DNA of 64,000 nt from Niabella pedocola (GTDB lineage Bacteria; Bacteroidota; Bacteroidia; Chitinophagales; Chitinophagaceae): contig NZ_JAJNEC010000004.1 in assembly GCF_021044425.1 (NCBI RefSeq), forward strand, positions 496,001 to 560,000, written 5' to 3'. This document shows positions 53,677 through 62,713 of this stretch, one piece after another. Made by a program: the position numbers and the translations under genes. The notes under the pieces were generated by a model, which saw only the letters and a list, made by a program, of their open reading frames with translations, did no database searches and was not told the origin of the DNA. Position 1 is the stretch's first letter. Every line of letters begins with the position of its first letter.

Positions 53677-54804
53677 TTAAAACTGGTCTTTTAATGTTTC
53701 CGGAAGAAAAGGAAGCCGCACCACAAAATTCCCGTCGGCTTCCCGGATATCTACCTGCTCCCCGGTGATCAGTTCATACCGTTTCCGGATATTGGAGAGT
53801 CCTACCCCCGTGGAGAAACGGATGCCGTTCCGCTTTCTAAGATCGTTGGTTACGATGATGTGCTGATCGGTAAAACAAATGTTTACGTGCAACGGATCAT
53901 TCATAGCAAAACGATTATGCTTAACCGCATTCTCTACCAGCATCTGTAATGCCGAGGGCGGCAGCAATGAGTGTTGTTGTTTTTGGGAAGGCACATCTAT
54001 ATGAAAAACGATGGAATGCTGATGCCGTATGCGGATGAGAAACAGGTATGATTCGAGAAACGACAGTTCGGTCTGCAGCGAAACCAGGTTTTCTTCTTTC
54101 TGATCAAGAATATAGCGATAGCATTTTGAAAGTTGCGTAATGTATTCGGCAGAAAGATCGGCGCTCTTGTAAACAAGTCCGGTAAGCACACTTAAGGAGT
54201 TAAAAAAGAAATGCGGATCAATCTGACTTTTTAACACATCGTACCGGGCCTGCATATTTTCTCTTTTTAAGCGCTCCGCATTCAACCGGGCTTCCTGCCA
54301 GTTCTTATAATAAAACAGGATGCCGTTAAAGCTTAAGATCAGCAGGTAAAAAATAAATGCCCCAAAAATAAGATCGTAGCTTAAAGTGCTGAAGCTCTTC
54401 CAGGCCTCATAATTATCAAAGAAATAGATATCAAAAAAAGAATAGGTAAGCCCAAAAAGAAAAGCTGCAAAAACCCCAAACAGCACCAGGCCCAAACAGG
54501 GAAGAAGAATGGTGTAAGGAAATTTCTTTTTTGCGGTACGTCGCTGCAAGAAACCGGACAGGCGTTCGCCTGCCGTCCAGATCAGCAACCCCAGCAGTAC
54601 AAACATCAAACTGAAGGACTGGGCTCTGAAAAACGATGCCCCGGCGGCAGTAGTGAAGGACATATCAAAAGACCGGAATACCACGCTGAAGCCATAGAGA
54701 ATAATGATCCTTGCCAGGTATTTTACCAGCACATGCTGCAGCAACAGCTCCAATTGCCGCCTTGTCATTCTCCGGAGCATCAGTATCAGCGCACCTAATA
54801 TCAT
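53677..54804 (-). CDS. Sensor histidine kinase, LytS type
   Basis: 375 residues. N-terminal membrane region of about four helices (30-165), then a coiled linker (AERLKRENMQARYDVLK) and a His_kinase domain with His198 in QIDPHFFFNSL. The ATP-binding domain has the N box LVENAVKHN and G box GVGLSNIRKRYELI. It phosphorylates the LytTR regulator. Its ATG overlaps the stop of the upstream SDR gene in ATGA, and the stop is 12 bases before the regulator start, so it is translationally coupled to both. Confidence 0.93.
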   Translation of the reverse strand: MILGALILMLRRMTRRQLELLLQHVLVKYLARIIILYGFSVVFRSFDMSFTTAAGASFFRAQSFSLMFVLLGLLIWTAGERLSGFLQRRTAKKKFPYTILLPCLGLVLFGVFAAFLFGLTYSFFDIYFFDNYEAWKSFSTLSYDLIFGAFIFYLLILSFNGILFYYKNWQEARLNAERLKRENMQARYDVLKSQIDPHFFFNSLSVLTGLVYKSADLSAEYITQLSKCYRYILDQKEENLVSLQTELSFLESYLFLIRIRHQHSIVFHIDVPSQKQQHSLLPPSALQMLVENAVKHNRFAMNDPLHVNICFTDQHIIVTNDLRKRNGIRFSTGVGLSNIRKRYELITGEQVDIREADGNFVVRLPFLPETLKDQF

Positions 54805-55793
54805 ATACCGGTATTATCATTTTTTTGAAACCATTCCAACGCCTCTTCCACAGCCACAGCAACCGGTGTGTACTGCAGTCCCAATGCCCGGGAAGCTTTC
54901 TGCCCGGAATAGTAATTCTGCAAACACAATAAATAGGCGGAGGCATAGTTCAGCTTTAGCCGCTTACCCAACAAGTGCCCCATAGCCGTACCCAACAGTC
55001 CGCCAATCTTTAATGCGAGCCCGGGAATACGCAATAACACTGTTTTTTGACGCGCCAACCGGTTTACGATCCGGAAAAATTCCCGGTAACTGAGGTTTTC
55101 TCCCGCAATCAGAAAGCAGTCGCCGTTTTCCCCGTTCCGGCAGGCAAAAACGATGGCCCGGCTTACATCCCTTACATGTACAAAATTCTTTCCCCCCGGG
55201 GGATAAAACAGGAACCCCTTACCCAATGCATATTTCAGGAGCTTGCCGGAACTGGGCTTCTGATCGTGGGCGCCGATCATAAATGTAGGATTCAGGACCA
55301 GGGCCGGCAACCCCTTTTCCACCACCGCCTCCAGTACTTTTTGCTGGGCAATGTATTTGGTATTGATATAGGGCGAATTGATTTTAAAAAGCGAAAAGGA
55401 GTTTAACTCTGTGCCCGGATATTCGAGCGACCCCGGTGCAATGGTATTGGCGGTACTGATATATACCAGCCGTTTTACATGGTGCAGCATACAGGCCTCA
55501 ATAATATTTTCCGTTCCCCGGATGTTTACGGCTTCATAATCCGCTAATCCGATCCCCCACTGCTCCGTAAGTGAGGCGGTATGAACCACATAATCACAGC
55601 CGCTTACAGCCTCATTGACTGCGGTGGCATCTTCAATGGCACCATAATATACTTCGCAAAAAAGTCCGTTCAGCAGGTCGGCATTGGAAGATTTCCGGAT
55701 CAGTACCCGCACTTCAAAACCATTTCTGCAGCACTCCAGTGCCGCATTATATCCCAGCAATCCGCTGGCTCCTGTAATCAATACTTTGGGCAT
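54801..55793 (-). CDS. NAD-dependent epimerase/dehydratase (extended SDR)
   Basis: 330 residues. Nucleotide-binding GASGLLGYNAA at the N-terminus, a YISTAN strand and the YxxxK pair YINTK (about 145-150). The C-terminal portion is family-variable and may bind the sugar or lipid-linked substrate. It is part of the operon START, SDR, SDR, kinase, regulator. A steroid-, sugar- or alcohol-type substrate cannot be chosen from sequence. Confidence 0.88.
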   Translation of the reverse strand: MPKVLITGASGLLGYNAALECCRNGFEVRVLIRKSSNADLLNGLFCEVYYGAIEDATAVNEAVSGCDYVVHTASLTEQWGIGLADYEAVNIRGTENIIEACMLHHVKRLVYISTANTIAPGSLEYPGTELNSFSLFKINSPYINTKYIAQQKVLEAVVEKGLPALVLNPTFMIGAHDQKPSSGKLLKYALGKGFLFYPPGGKNFVHVRDVSRAIVFACRNGENGDCFLIAGENLSYREFFRIVNRLARQKTVLLRIPGLALKIGGLLGTAMGHLLGKRLKLNYASAYLLCLQNYYSGQKASRALGLQYTPVAVAVEEALEWFQKNDNTGI

Positions 55794-55795
55794 AT

Positions 55796-56596
55796 TTAAT
55801 GTGTTAATTGTAATTCACGTTTGATGGCACCGGAGATCAGGCGTACTTTAAGCGTTGACGGGATCAGTCCCATTAATGCATGATTTATCTGGTTCCACCA
55901 GCCGGGAACGATCTCCGCCCTGCCGGCCAGGGTTTGCCGGATAATGCGGCTGGCCAGGTCTGTGGTAGAAAAAAGCCCGAGCCGGCCTTTATATCCCTGT
56001 AGCAGGATCCTGCGGGAAGTATCAGAATTGGTCATGATCGGTCCCGGATACGCAACACTTACGGATACACCTTTTTGCTGCAGCTCTTCCCGGAGCCCCA
56101 ACGAAAAAGACGCCACAAATGCCTTCGATGCAGGATAAACGGTTTTATAAGCGATGGGCGAAAATGCCGCCATACTTGCGATGTTGAGGATAAAACTTTT
56201 TTCCTGTTGCAGCAACTGTGGCAGCAGCTCGCGTGTAAGCAAAGCAGTACAACCGATGTTGAGCTGAATAATCTTATCGATGAGTTGCGGGGCACAATCC
56301 AGCATCGATACCGTTCCGCCCATGCCGGCATTATTGATCAGGAAGTTGACCGGATAGTCTTTTTTTATGATGGCAATATGCGTATCAAACGCCACCCGGT
56401 TTGTAAGATCAAATTCAAAGACCCTTACGTCAATTCCATACAGGCGGACCAGTTCTCCAGCGGTGGCTTTAATGGTACTTCCCGGAAGCGCAATCAGGAC
56501 CAGGTTCATTTTTAAACGGGCACAGCAAAGTGTAAAAGCACTTCCCAATCCGCTGCTGGCGCCGGTAATTAATGTATACTTTTTGTTCATATGCAT
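55796..56596 (-). CDS. Short-chain dehydrogenase/reductase
   Basis: 266 residues from the ATG at 56596; the ATG two codons later is equally possible. Motifs GASSGLGSAF (NADP site), NNAGMGG, and the catalytic YPASK with the upstream Ser of LNIASMAA. It looks like a classical SDR with a C-terminal extension. The neighbouring START protein and the second SDR suggest work on a hydrophobic small molecule; this is inference. Confidence 0.9.
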   Translation of the reverse strand: MHMNKKYTLITGASSGLGSAFTLCCARLKMNLVLIALPGSTIKATAGELVRLYGIDVRVFEFDLTNRVAFDTHIAIIKKDYPVNFLINNAGMGGTVSMLDCAPQLIDKIIQLNIGCTALLTRELLPQLLQQEKSFILNIASMAAFSPIAYKTVYPASKAFVASFSLGLREELQQKGVSVSVAYPGPIMTNSDTSRRILLQGYKGRLGLFSTTDLASRIIRQTLAGRAEIVPGWWNQINHALMGLIPSTLKVRLISGAIKRELQLTH

Positions 56597-56598
56597 TT

Positions 56599-57225
56599 TT
56601 ATTGATGCTGCAGTAAAGATTTAAACCGTGCCATTGTTGTAAGGATGTTATCATACACAATAGGGTCCGAAACCCAGCGAGGTACGGTACCGCTTTTATT
56701 TGTAAGAATCTGGTAGGTGATGCGCGATGGCCGGTTCTCCTGCTGATCTACCGTCCATTTACCCGATGTGCCTTCCAGGCGGGTTACGTTTTTAAACCGG
56801 GGATATACCTGGTGTTGGATACTTTCAAAATAGATCGTATGGGATCCCGCTGTTGCGACTGTTGTATTGTAAAAATACTTCAGGCTACAATCCTGGTCTT
56901 CCATCGGCCATGGAAGGGAATAGCGGATGTAGTTTAACCATACGTGCTCATCGGGGGTTCTAGTAACCTTGTACTGGCTGGACCGCACATTCCAGCTGCT
57001 TCCCTTTCCGGCGTCCTTCAAAAGTCCTACCACATCTGTAAGACCGGCGCCCGGCGCATCAAAACACACTTTCAGTTCCCTTACCTTGCTGCCGTTATGC
57101 ATTATCCATCGTTCATATAACATGATCCCGTTAGAAGTTTTTACCCATTTAAAATCGGCCGGACCAGCGGCATTTAAGAAACTGCCAACGAGTACCAGCA
57201 GCCATAAGAAAAGTATCTTTTTCAT
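56599..57225 (-). CDS. START-domain-like exported protein
   Basis: 208 residues with a signal peptide (about 1-21). The START/Bet v 1 fold is suggested by WKVKTSNGIMLYERW-type strand and later RVTRTPDEHVWLNYIRYSLPWPMEDQDC and WVSDPIVYDNILTTMARFKSLL. Such proteins bind lipids or other hydrophobic ligands. It is the first gene of the five-gene operon running toward the kinase. A -7 element lies just upstream. Confidence 0.82.
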   Translation of the reverse strand: MKKILFLWLLVLVGSFLNAAGPADFKWVKTSNGIMLYERWIMHNGSKVRELKVCFDAPGAGLTDVVGLLKDAGKGSSWNVRSSQYKVTRTPDEHVWLNYIRYSLPWPMEDQDCSLKYFYNTTVATAGSHTIYFESIQHQVYPRFKNVTRLEGTSGKWTVDQQENRPSRITYQILTNKSGTVPRWVSDPIVYDNILTTMARFKSLLQHQ

Positions 57226-57240
57226 AAACTATTTTTTTTA

Positions 57241-57248
57241 CAAACATA
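57241..57248 (-). promoter_or_regulatory. Candidate -7 element for the START-SDR-kinase operon
   Basis: The minus strand reads TATGTTTG, an exact TAnnTTTG match, 16 bases before the ATG at 57225. A TTG is found 24 bases further upstream, longer than the usual 19. Confidence 0.4.
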
Positions 57249-57484
57249 GATGCGTTCTTTACCCTTTTAAAACAATAATAGCTGAGCCGTAAGATTTCGG
57301 GTGTGGAATGTTGGTTTCCTTTTTGAACCGCATCCTGTTTTTGCGAATGAAGTATCGTTTAATTTTTTGTTTAAAGAACTTTAACAATATGCAGTGGATA
57401 AGGACCAACCGGCTTCCTTATCCACTGCATGTACGGGTGCAAACGGATAACGTTTTTAATAAACGGTGCCGCACGTTGAACACA

Positions 57485-58192
57485 TCAGAGCGCTCTTACG
57501 TTACCGGATCCGGTAACAGACGCAGATATAACGGGGGTGCCCGCATAACGCAGATTGCCGCTTCCGGTAATGGTTACATTCAACTGATCTTTTGCCCACA
57601 CTTTAATATTTCCGGAGCCGGTAATGCGCGCCTTCGTATCCCTGCTTTGCATTTGATGCGCATTGTAGTTACCACTTCCGGTGATGGTTACGTCCTGGTT
57701 ATTACTTTCCCCGCTGTTAATGTTTATATCCCCGTCGCCGCTGATCTGGGCATTCAGCGTTGCGGCTTTTAACTTTGCAATGGTTACGTTTCCGGAGCCG
57801 GTCAGTTTTAAATCCATCGCAGCAGTTTCAATTTCGTCGACAGCATTAAAGTTCCCGCTTCCGGTGAGCGTTACCGCTGTAAGCGAAGGCGCGGTTACAT
57901 ACACCGTCACACTCCCCCTTTTAATGGATACATTATTCGGTGTGCGAATCACCAGCTTATCACCGATCACCTCTGTGATCACATAGCGCTGAATATTGTC
58001 TGCAGCCAATACTTCTACTTTAGATGCGCCGGTACGGTATTCCACATGCGCGCTGAAAGTGGTTTCAATCTTTCCAAACCCAGATACATTCCGTGTTTCG
58101 GTTACAGCAGGTCCATCGGGATAGACCTTTTTACAACTCTGGGCCAGGATTAACAACGCAGCAATAAAACTTAAAAAAAATGTTTGTTTCAT
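57485..58192 (-). CDS. Head GIN domain protein (DUF2807)
   Basis: 235 residues with an exported N-terminus (hydrophobic 5-18, Cys at 20 in AQSCKK, so possibly a lipoprotein). Six TGSGN-type motifs are spaced through strands (LTGSGNFNAV, LTGSGNVTIA, ITGSGNYNAH, ITGSGNIKVW, ITGSGNLRYA, VTGSGNVRAL), as in the right-handed beta helix called head GIN. Function is unknown; it was proposed as an adhesin-like domain. It is the last of five genes in the sigma operon and follows the repeat-protein paralogue by 35 bases. Confidence 0.85.
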   Translation of the reverse strand: MKQTFFLSFIAALLILAQSCKKVYPDGPAVTETRNVSGFGKIETTFSAHVEYRTGASKVEVLAADNIQRYVITEVIGDKLVIRTPNNVSIKRGSVTVYVTAPSLTAVTLTGSGNFNAVDEIETAAMDLKLTGSGNVTIAKLKAATLNAQISGDGDININSGESNNQDVTITGSGNYNAHQMQSRDTKARITGSGNIKVWAKDQLNVTITGSGNLRYAGTPVISASVTGSGNVRAL

Positions 58193-58227
58193 TTTGTTCT
58201 GATTTTTATAAATGTTTGATGAATAAA

Positions 58228-59244
58228 TTAAAGACGGATATTGATTCCTGCAACAGCGCCCGGCGCTACCAGGAGAGAGGATGCTCTTTTTTTGAATTTC
58301 CAGATATAGTGGCCGGCAAACAATTCTGAATCGGCCTGATCGGTGACATACAATGCGGGCCCGATCGTAAGTTCCAAGCCCGGAGTGATCTTCCAGCCCG
58401 CCAGTGCTCTCAACGATTCAACATGTCTGATAAAATTATGCACGTCGGTACGCGCCATAATAACGGCCTCCGTATTCATACGCAGGCGGCGGGTCAGCGG
58501 TATCCGGTATCCCAAACCGGTTTCCATTTGAAAAACCGTTTTTTTCTGATCCCTTGCCAGGCCGGCACCAATGATGCCATAGGTTTTATAACTGCCGGTA
58601 CGCAGCAGTACGCTTGCCGATACGTCATCGTACACCTGTATCCCGATCTGCTTTTCGCCGTTTTTGATGAAGTTTAAAATACCAATGGGGTATGAAGAGC
58701 TGTCGGCAATGTTGACGAGGCCAGACAACTGCAGTCCTCTTACGGTTTTGGCTTTATTCACAAGGCCCGCGATCTGATAACCCGCATCATGTGTATTATT
58801 TACCAGGCCGGCAAGCTGAAGCAGGCTGTAGTGGCTGCTGTTGCTTAACCCGCCCACCTGTATAAAACCATTACCGGTGTTCTGGTTGTGTAATCCGGCA
58901 ATTTGTATGCCTCTTCCGTTTTGAGCGGTATTTACCAGGCCGGCAATGGCAATGCCCTTGTCTGACCCTTTTACCCGGTTCATCAGCCCGCTGATCATTA
59001 CACCGCGGTTGCTTCCATAAAGCGTGGTATGTAATCCGCCAATAGAGGCGCCTTTGTTATCCCGGTTTACACCCTGCAATACATGCAGCGCAAACGCGGG
59101 GCTTATTTCGCGGGCATATACGCCCTGGGTACTGATTGGAGTTACCAATCCTAAATGAACGGCTTTACCTGCTTCTTGCTGTGCCGCAAGCTGAAAACCG
59201 GTAACGATGAATGCTGGTAGTAAAATGTAATTTTTTATTTTCAT
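58228..59244 (-). CDS. Exported protein with 16-residue GLxN repeats, no STN domain
   Basis: 338 residues with a signal peptide (about 1-20). From about 55 to 210 it has units of about 16 residues such as GVMISGLMN, GIAIAGLVN, GIQIAGLHN, FIQVGGLSN, LLQLAGLVN, GYQIAGLVN and GLQLSGLVN, a beta-helix-like pattern related to LA_2272 surface repeats. The C-terminal third has barrel-like strands (GLGYRIPLTRRLRMNTEAVIM and GLELTIGPALYVTD). It is a shorter paralogue of the preceding gene product, without STN and carboxypeptidase-like domains. Confidence 0.78.
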   Translation of the reverse strand: MKIKNYILLPAFIVTGFQLAAQQEAGKAVHLGLVTPISTQGVYAREISPAFALHVLQGVNRDNKGASIGGLHTTLYGSNRGVMISGLMNRVKGSDKGIAIAGLVNTAQNGRGIQIAGLHNQNTGNGFIQVGGLSNSSHYSLLQLAGLVNNTHDAGYQIAGLVNKAKTVRGLQLSGLVNIADSSSYPIGILNFIKNGEKQIGIQVYDDVSASVLLRTGSYKTYGIIGAGLARDQKKTVFQMETGLGYRIPLTRRLRMNTEAVIMARTDVHNFIRHVESLRALAGWKITPGLELTIGPALYVTDQADSELFAGHYIWKFKKRASSLLVAPGAVAGINIRL

Positions 59245-59302
59245 ATCTTTAGTAATGTATACCAGTAATACATCCTAAAGTGGTTTTACCCCTACGCCCT
59301 TA

Positions 59303-61036
59303 TCAAAAAATATTTACGCCTACTACACAACCAAGATCCAGCGGATTTCGAGCGTTCCCGTTTAGAGAGATCATATTTTTCCGGAAACCGTTATACGCGG
59401 TTTGGTTGGATTCCTGTGCCGGAAGCTGGTATTGCAGCCGGGGGCCTGCAAACAGCTGCAGTTTTTTATGCGCCTGCCAGATCAACAGGGGTTGAAAGCT
59501 GATATTGTTATAATCGGTGTTAAAGTCATGCGCCGGTGTGTAAAATAAATTCACCAACTCCACGGCCATTTTTATTTTACGCCTTAATGTCCATTCGCTG
59601 CCCAGTCCATAGCCAAACAGGTAATACGGTACCGGGGTATATGCATTGATCCAGCCCACCTGCAGGATATTATACAACGCCTTACTTCCCGATTTATAGC
59701 TGATATTAACCTGGGCATTCTCCTGTACAGAAACTGAAAAAGCATGCTTGCCATTCCTGTGGTAGTTGAAAGGCCCCAGGGCTACACCATGCAGTGTATC
59801 GGCCATATTGAATACCCCTACCTGCAGACCGTTGATCTTTTTTGCATAGTTTACCAGGCCGGATACCTGAACGCCTGAGCCCATTGCACCAGTTATATTT
59901 ATCAGGCCCGAAAGCTGTACTCCGGTTCCGAAATTGCGGGTACGGTTCATAATGCCCGATAACTGCATGCCTTTTTCCACCTGCCGTGCATTGTTGATGA
60001 TCCCTCCTATCTGTAAGCCGGTGAAGGTTTTGCTTTCATTGTACAAACCGCCGATCTGCAAACCGGTTACAGCGCTTTTGTCGGCATTTGCCAGGCCACC
60101 CACCTGCAATCCACGCACCGTATCCCCGGCATAATTATACAAACCGCCGATCTGCACACCGCTTACGCTGCCACCTACAAGATTCGCCAGGCCGCCCACC
60201 TGTACCGACCGCACGTGTTTCTGTACGATATTAAACAGGCCTCCTATTTCCAGCGCATCTACCTGTGCGGCGTATCCGCCCAGTACATTAAACGACAGTT
60301 TATTTTCCTGCTGTCCTTTCAACACGTTTTTGGTGGCAATGCCCGGAAGCAGTCCTAACTGAAACTTCTGTTGATAAAAATAATTTTTAAGGTTGATACT
60401 GCTGAGCCGCTGCCGTGTACCAATGAGCCTGCGCGCCAGCCAGTGCCGCTGTACCGATGTCATGCGTACTTCATTCTCCTCCATGATCCGGGGTACCAGC
60501 GGAACGGTCAGGGCCGGATTGTTCTTACTGTCGATCGTTAAAACAGTGTCATAATAAGAGATACGGTTTACGGTTAACGCCAGCTGCTGTGTTAATGGCG
60601 CTTTTAACGAAAAAAAACCCTGCTCGTCCGACATGGTTCCAATCTGCAGCTCGGGTATATATACGCTTACATAAGCCACCGGTGTTTGATCGGTATGATC
60701 AATAAACCGGCCCTGTACCACGATATGTGGCAACTCCTTTTTCCGGATTACGACCTTATTGTTTTGAATAATGTATTGGTACTCGTTGTCAAATAACAGA
60801 TCCAGGATTTCCCGCACCGGCTTGTCGGACGCGGTAAAAGACACCCGCTTCTGATTTCTGATCAACTGGTTGTCGTAGGAAAAATAAAACCCGGCCTTGG
60901 CCTCAATCTGCATCAGCGCCTCATACATGGTGATGTTCCTGAAATCGACGGTAATCACTTTTTGTAACAGGGCCGGCTGTGCGGATGCCCATAAGCCGGA
61001 AATAAACAGCAGTGCGGTAAAAAAGAACTTTTTCAA
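59303..61036 (-). CDS. STN and carboxypeptidase-like domains fused to surface repeats
   Basis: 577 residues from a TTG at 61036, chosen since it gives the signal peptide (KKFFFTALLFISGLWASAQ) and no ATG occurs nearby. STN domain about 22-100 (KVITVDFRNITMYEALMQIEA, VSFTASDKPVREILDLLF, NEYQYIIQNNKVVI), carboxypeptidase-like domain about 110-195, then about eleven 16-residue units (GVQIGGLYN, GLQVGGLAN, GLQIGGIIN, GMQLSGIMN, GVQLSGLIN) to about 430 and a C-terminal barrel-like part. STN domains normally contact FecR at the base of a TonB receptor, but the TonB barrel is absent here. It follows FecR by 6 bases. Confidence 0.85.
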   Translation of the reverse strand: MKKFFFTALLFISGLWASAQPALLQKVITVDFRNITMYEALMQIEAKAGFYFSYDNQLIRNQKRVSFTASDKPVREILDLLFDNEYQYIIQNNKVVIRKKELPHIVVQGRFIDHTDQTPVAYVSVYIPELQIGTMSDEQGFFSLKAPLTQQLALTVNRISYYDTVLTIDSKNNPALTVPLVPRIMEENEVRMTSVQRHWLARRLIGTRQRLSSINLKNYFYQQKFQLGLLPGIATKNVLKGQQENKLSFNVLGGYAAQVDALEIGGLFNIVQKHVRSVQVGGLANLVGGSVSGVQIGGLYNYAGDTVRGLQVGGLANADKSAVTGLQIGGLYNESKTFTGLQIGGIINNARQVEKGMQLSGIMNRTRNFGTGVQLSGLINITGAMGSGVQVSGLVNYAKKINGLQVGVFNMADTLHGVALGPFNYHRNGKHAFSVSVQENAQVNISYKSGSKALYNILQVGWINAYTPVPYYLFGYGLGSEWTLRRKIKMAVELVNLFYTPAHDFNTDYNNISFQPLLIWQAHKKLQLFAGPRLQYQLPAQESNQTAYNGFRKNMISLNGNARNPLDLGCVVGVNIF

Positions 61037-61042
61037 AAAGGT

Positions 61043-61993
61043 TTATTTAGTAATGATATAATGGTCGTTTTGCTTACGCCAGGTAGCATTGATCATCAAT
61101 GCGATGTTCTCCATTACCTGTTCCGGCGATTCATAAGATAAATAAGTGCTGGTGATCCGCTTGCTGCCGATGGCGGGGTCAAACTGCACATCGACATTGT
61201 AGAGCTCTTTAAGAATATTCGCCAGGCTGTCAATGCGCATATTATTACACCGGATGGTTTGCGTTTTCAAAACGGTTTCAATTGGGGTACGGATCTCGCG
61301 CAACTGTAGTTGACGGGTTTTATTATCCTGCACAATCTTTTGACCGGCCACTGCGGTTACAGTCTGGTTGCCCAGCGTTGCTTTTACTTTTCCGGAATGC
61401 ACATATACCGTATTAAAGGCCGTGCGTTGCTGTATCGTAAAGGAGGTACCCAATACCTGCACATCCATGGCATTACTATTATGGATGATGAACGGCTTAT
61501 CGGGGTTCCGGGCGATATCAAAGCGCGCATCTCCTTTTAAGGTTACGGTTCTTGTTTTTTTATTAAACGCCCGGTCTAATTCCAACACACCATTGGTGTA
61601 TAACTCAATGGTACTGTTATCTTGTAAATGCACTTCGCGGGTGCCGGCGTCAGCTACAAACACCGGAGGCCCGGGTCGATACCAAACGAAGAGCAGCAAT
61701 ACGATCCCTGCAAGCGAGGCTGCAACGGCCGCTGCCCGCCACCATTTCAACGAAACGATCCGGCCCTGGCTCTTTACCGCGGGTGCCTGGTCGATCTGCG
61801 CCTGGATCCGGTCCCAGGCCCGCTCCTTATTATAATAGGTATATGCCAATTGATTCCTGGATTGTTCCCATACCCGGATGGTTTTGTCATAAATGCCCTG
61901 GTGTGCAGGATCCTGCTGCAACCATTGCTCTACCGCTTTGCGTTCCGAAGCATCCAACAGCTGCTCATGATAGGCTATCAGTTTATGCTCCAT
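61043..61993 (-). CDS. FecR-family anti-sigma factor
   Basis: 316 residues. The N-terminal 80 residues are the cytoplasmic anti-sigma part, one membrane helix lies at about 88-108 (AAAVAASLAGIVLLLFVWY), the periplasmic FecR domain spans about 115-215 (DNSTIELYTNGVLEL, FDIARNPDKPF, VQVLGTSF, VYVHSGKV) and a DUF4974 segment ends the protein. It holds the sigma factor until a signal from an outer membrane STN domain arrives. It starts 3 bases after the sigma stop. Confidence 0.93.
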   Translation of the reverse strand: MEHKLIAYHEQLLDASERKAVEQWLQQDPAHQGIYDKTIRVWEQSRNQLAYTYYNKERAWDRIQAQIDQAPAVKSQGRIVSLKWWRAAAVAASLAGIVLLLFVWYRPGPPVFVADAGTREVHLQDNSTIELYTNGVLELDRAFNKKTRTVTLKGDARFDIARNPDKPFIIHNSNAMDVQVLGTSFTIQQRTAFNTVYVHSGKVKATLGNQTVTAVAGQKIVQDNKTRQLQLREIRTPIETVLKTQTIRCNNMRIDSLANILKELYNVDVQFDPAIGSKRITSTYLSYESPEQVMENIALMINATWRKQNDHYIITK

Positions 61994-61996
61994 ATC

Positions 61997-62536
61997 TTAT
62001 ACATTGAAAAGTTGATAAATGAATAAAAACAGCAGGCTCACCAGGTAAGCCGCCAGGCCGCCACGCAGGAACTTCAATGCTTTTGTCATATGATTTTCCA
62101 CCGTTTTTATCGACAGGTCCAGCTCCTCCGCCACCTCCCGGTAGCTCAGTCCCAATTGCCTGCACATATAAAAAACAGTGGCACATTTCTCCGGAAGGCG
62201 ATTTAAAAGTCCCTGGATCTGCTCCTGCAATTCCTTTTGCTCCGCCTTATTGCCATGGTCGGCTTCCGTTCCCGTAACCCTTGCTGTATGCGCGTATACC
62301 GCCTGCACCCCTTTGTGCTTTAGCTGGTTGAGGCATTCATTACGCACTGCCGTATACAGGTATGCTTTTACAGATGCCACCTGTATGGTATTGCGGGTTT
62401 CCCAAAGCTTTATAAAAATATTCTGCAGAATGTCTTCTACATACACTTCCGATCTCAGTATGGAACAGGCATACCCGTACAATGCCTCATAATGAAGATC
62501 AAAAACATGTTTATATTGAGCCTGGTCCAAAGCCAT
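61997..62536 (-). CDS. ECF RNA polymerase sigma factor with C-terminal membrane segment
   Basis: 179 residues from the ATG at 62536. The TTG 13 codons upstream overlaps the promoter's -33 box and is rejected. Region 2 holds LYGYACSILRSEVYVEDILQ and IFIKLWETR; region 4 holds LGLSYREVAEELDLSIKTVENHM. The last about 20 residues (GGLAAYLVSLLFLFIYQLF) form a hydrophobic helix that could anchor the factor to the membrane. It is the first gene of the FecR/STN operon and probably drives its own promoter or that of distant targets; its binding site cannot be read. Confidence 0.9.
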   Translation of the reverse strand: MALDQAQYKHVFDLHYEALYGYACSILRSEVYVEDILQNIFIKLWETRNTIQVASVKAYLYTAVRNECLNQLKHKGVQAVYAHTARVTGTEADHGNKAEQKELQEQIQGLLNRLPEKCATVFYMCRQLGLSYREVAEELDLSIKTVENHMTKALKFLRGGLAAYLVSLLFLFIYQLFNV

Positions 62537-62545
62537 TCTAACCTG

Positions 62546-62575
62546 CAAATATACTAGCGCTGTTACTGAATACAA
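62546..62575 (-). promoter_or_regulatory. Promoter of the sigma/FecR/STN operon
   Basis: The minus strand has TTG (62575-62573), 19 bases, then TATATTTG (62553-62546), a textbook Bacteroidota -33/-7 promoter. The likely start point is within about 10 bases of the ATG at 62536, so the mRNA may be nearly leaderless. Confidence 0.65.
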
Positions 62576-62713
62576 TCGAAAGAGCTTTTACCCCTATCCC
62601 CCGAAAAAGATTTTTTTTCTTTTCCGGCCTTCCGGCTTCTAAACCCCACGTTAAAACCACCTGTCCATGCCATTCACCTGCTTTTTTTTAGCTATCTTTA
62701 AAAAAATGTGCGC

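Noticed and set aside
57485..61036. Pentapeptide-repeat proteins
   Set aside because: The repeat period is about 16 residues with GLQxGGLxN, not 5 residues with A(D/N)LXX.
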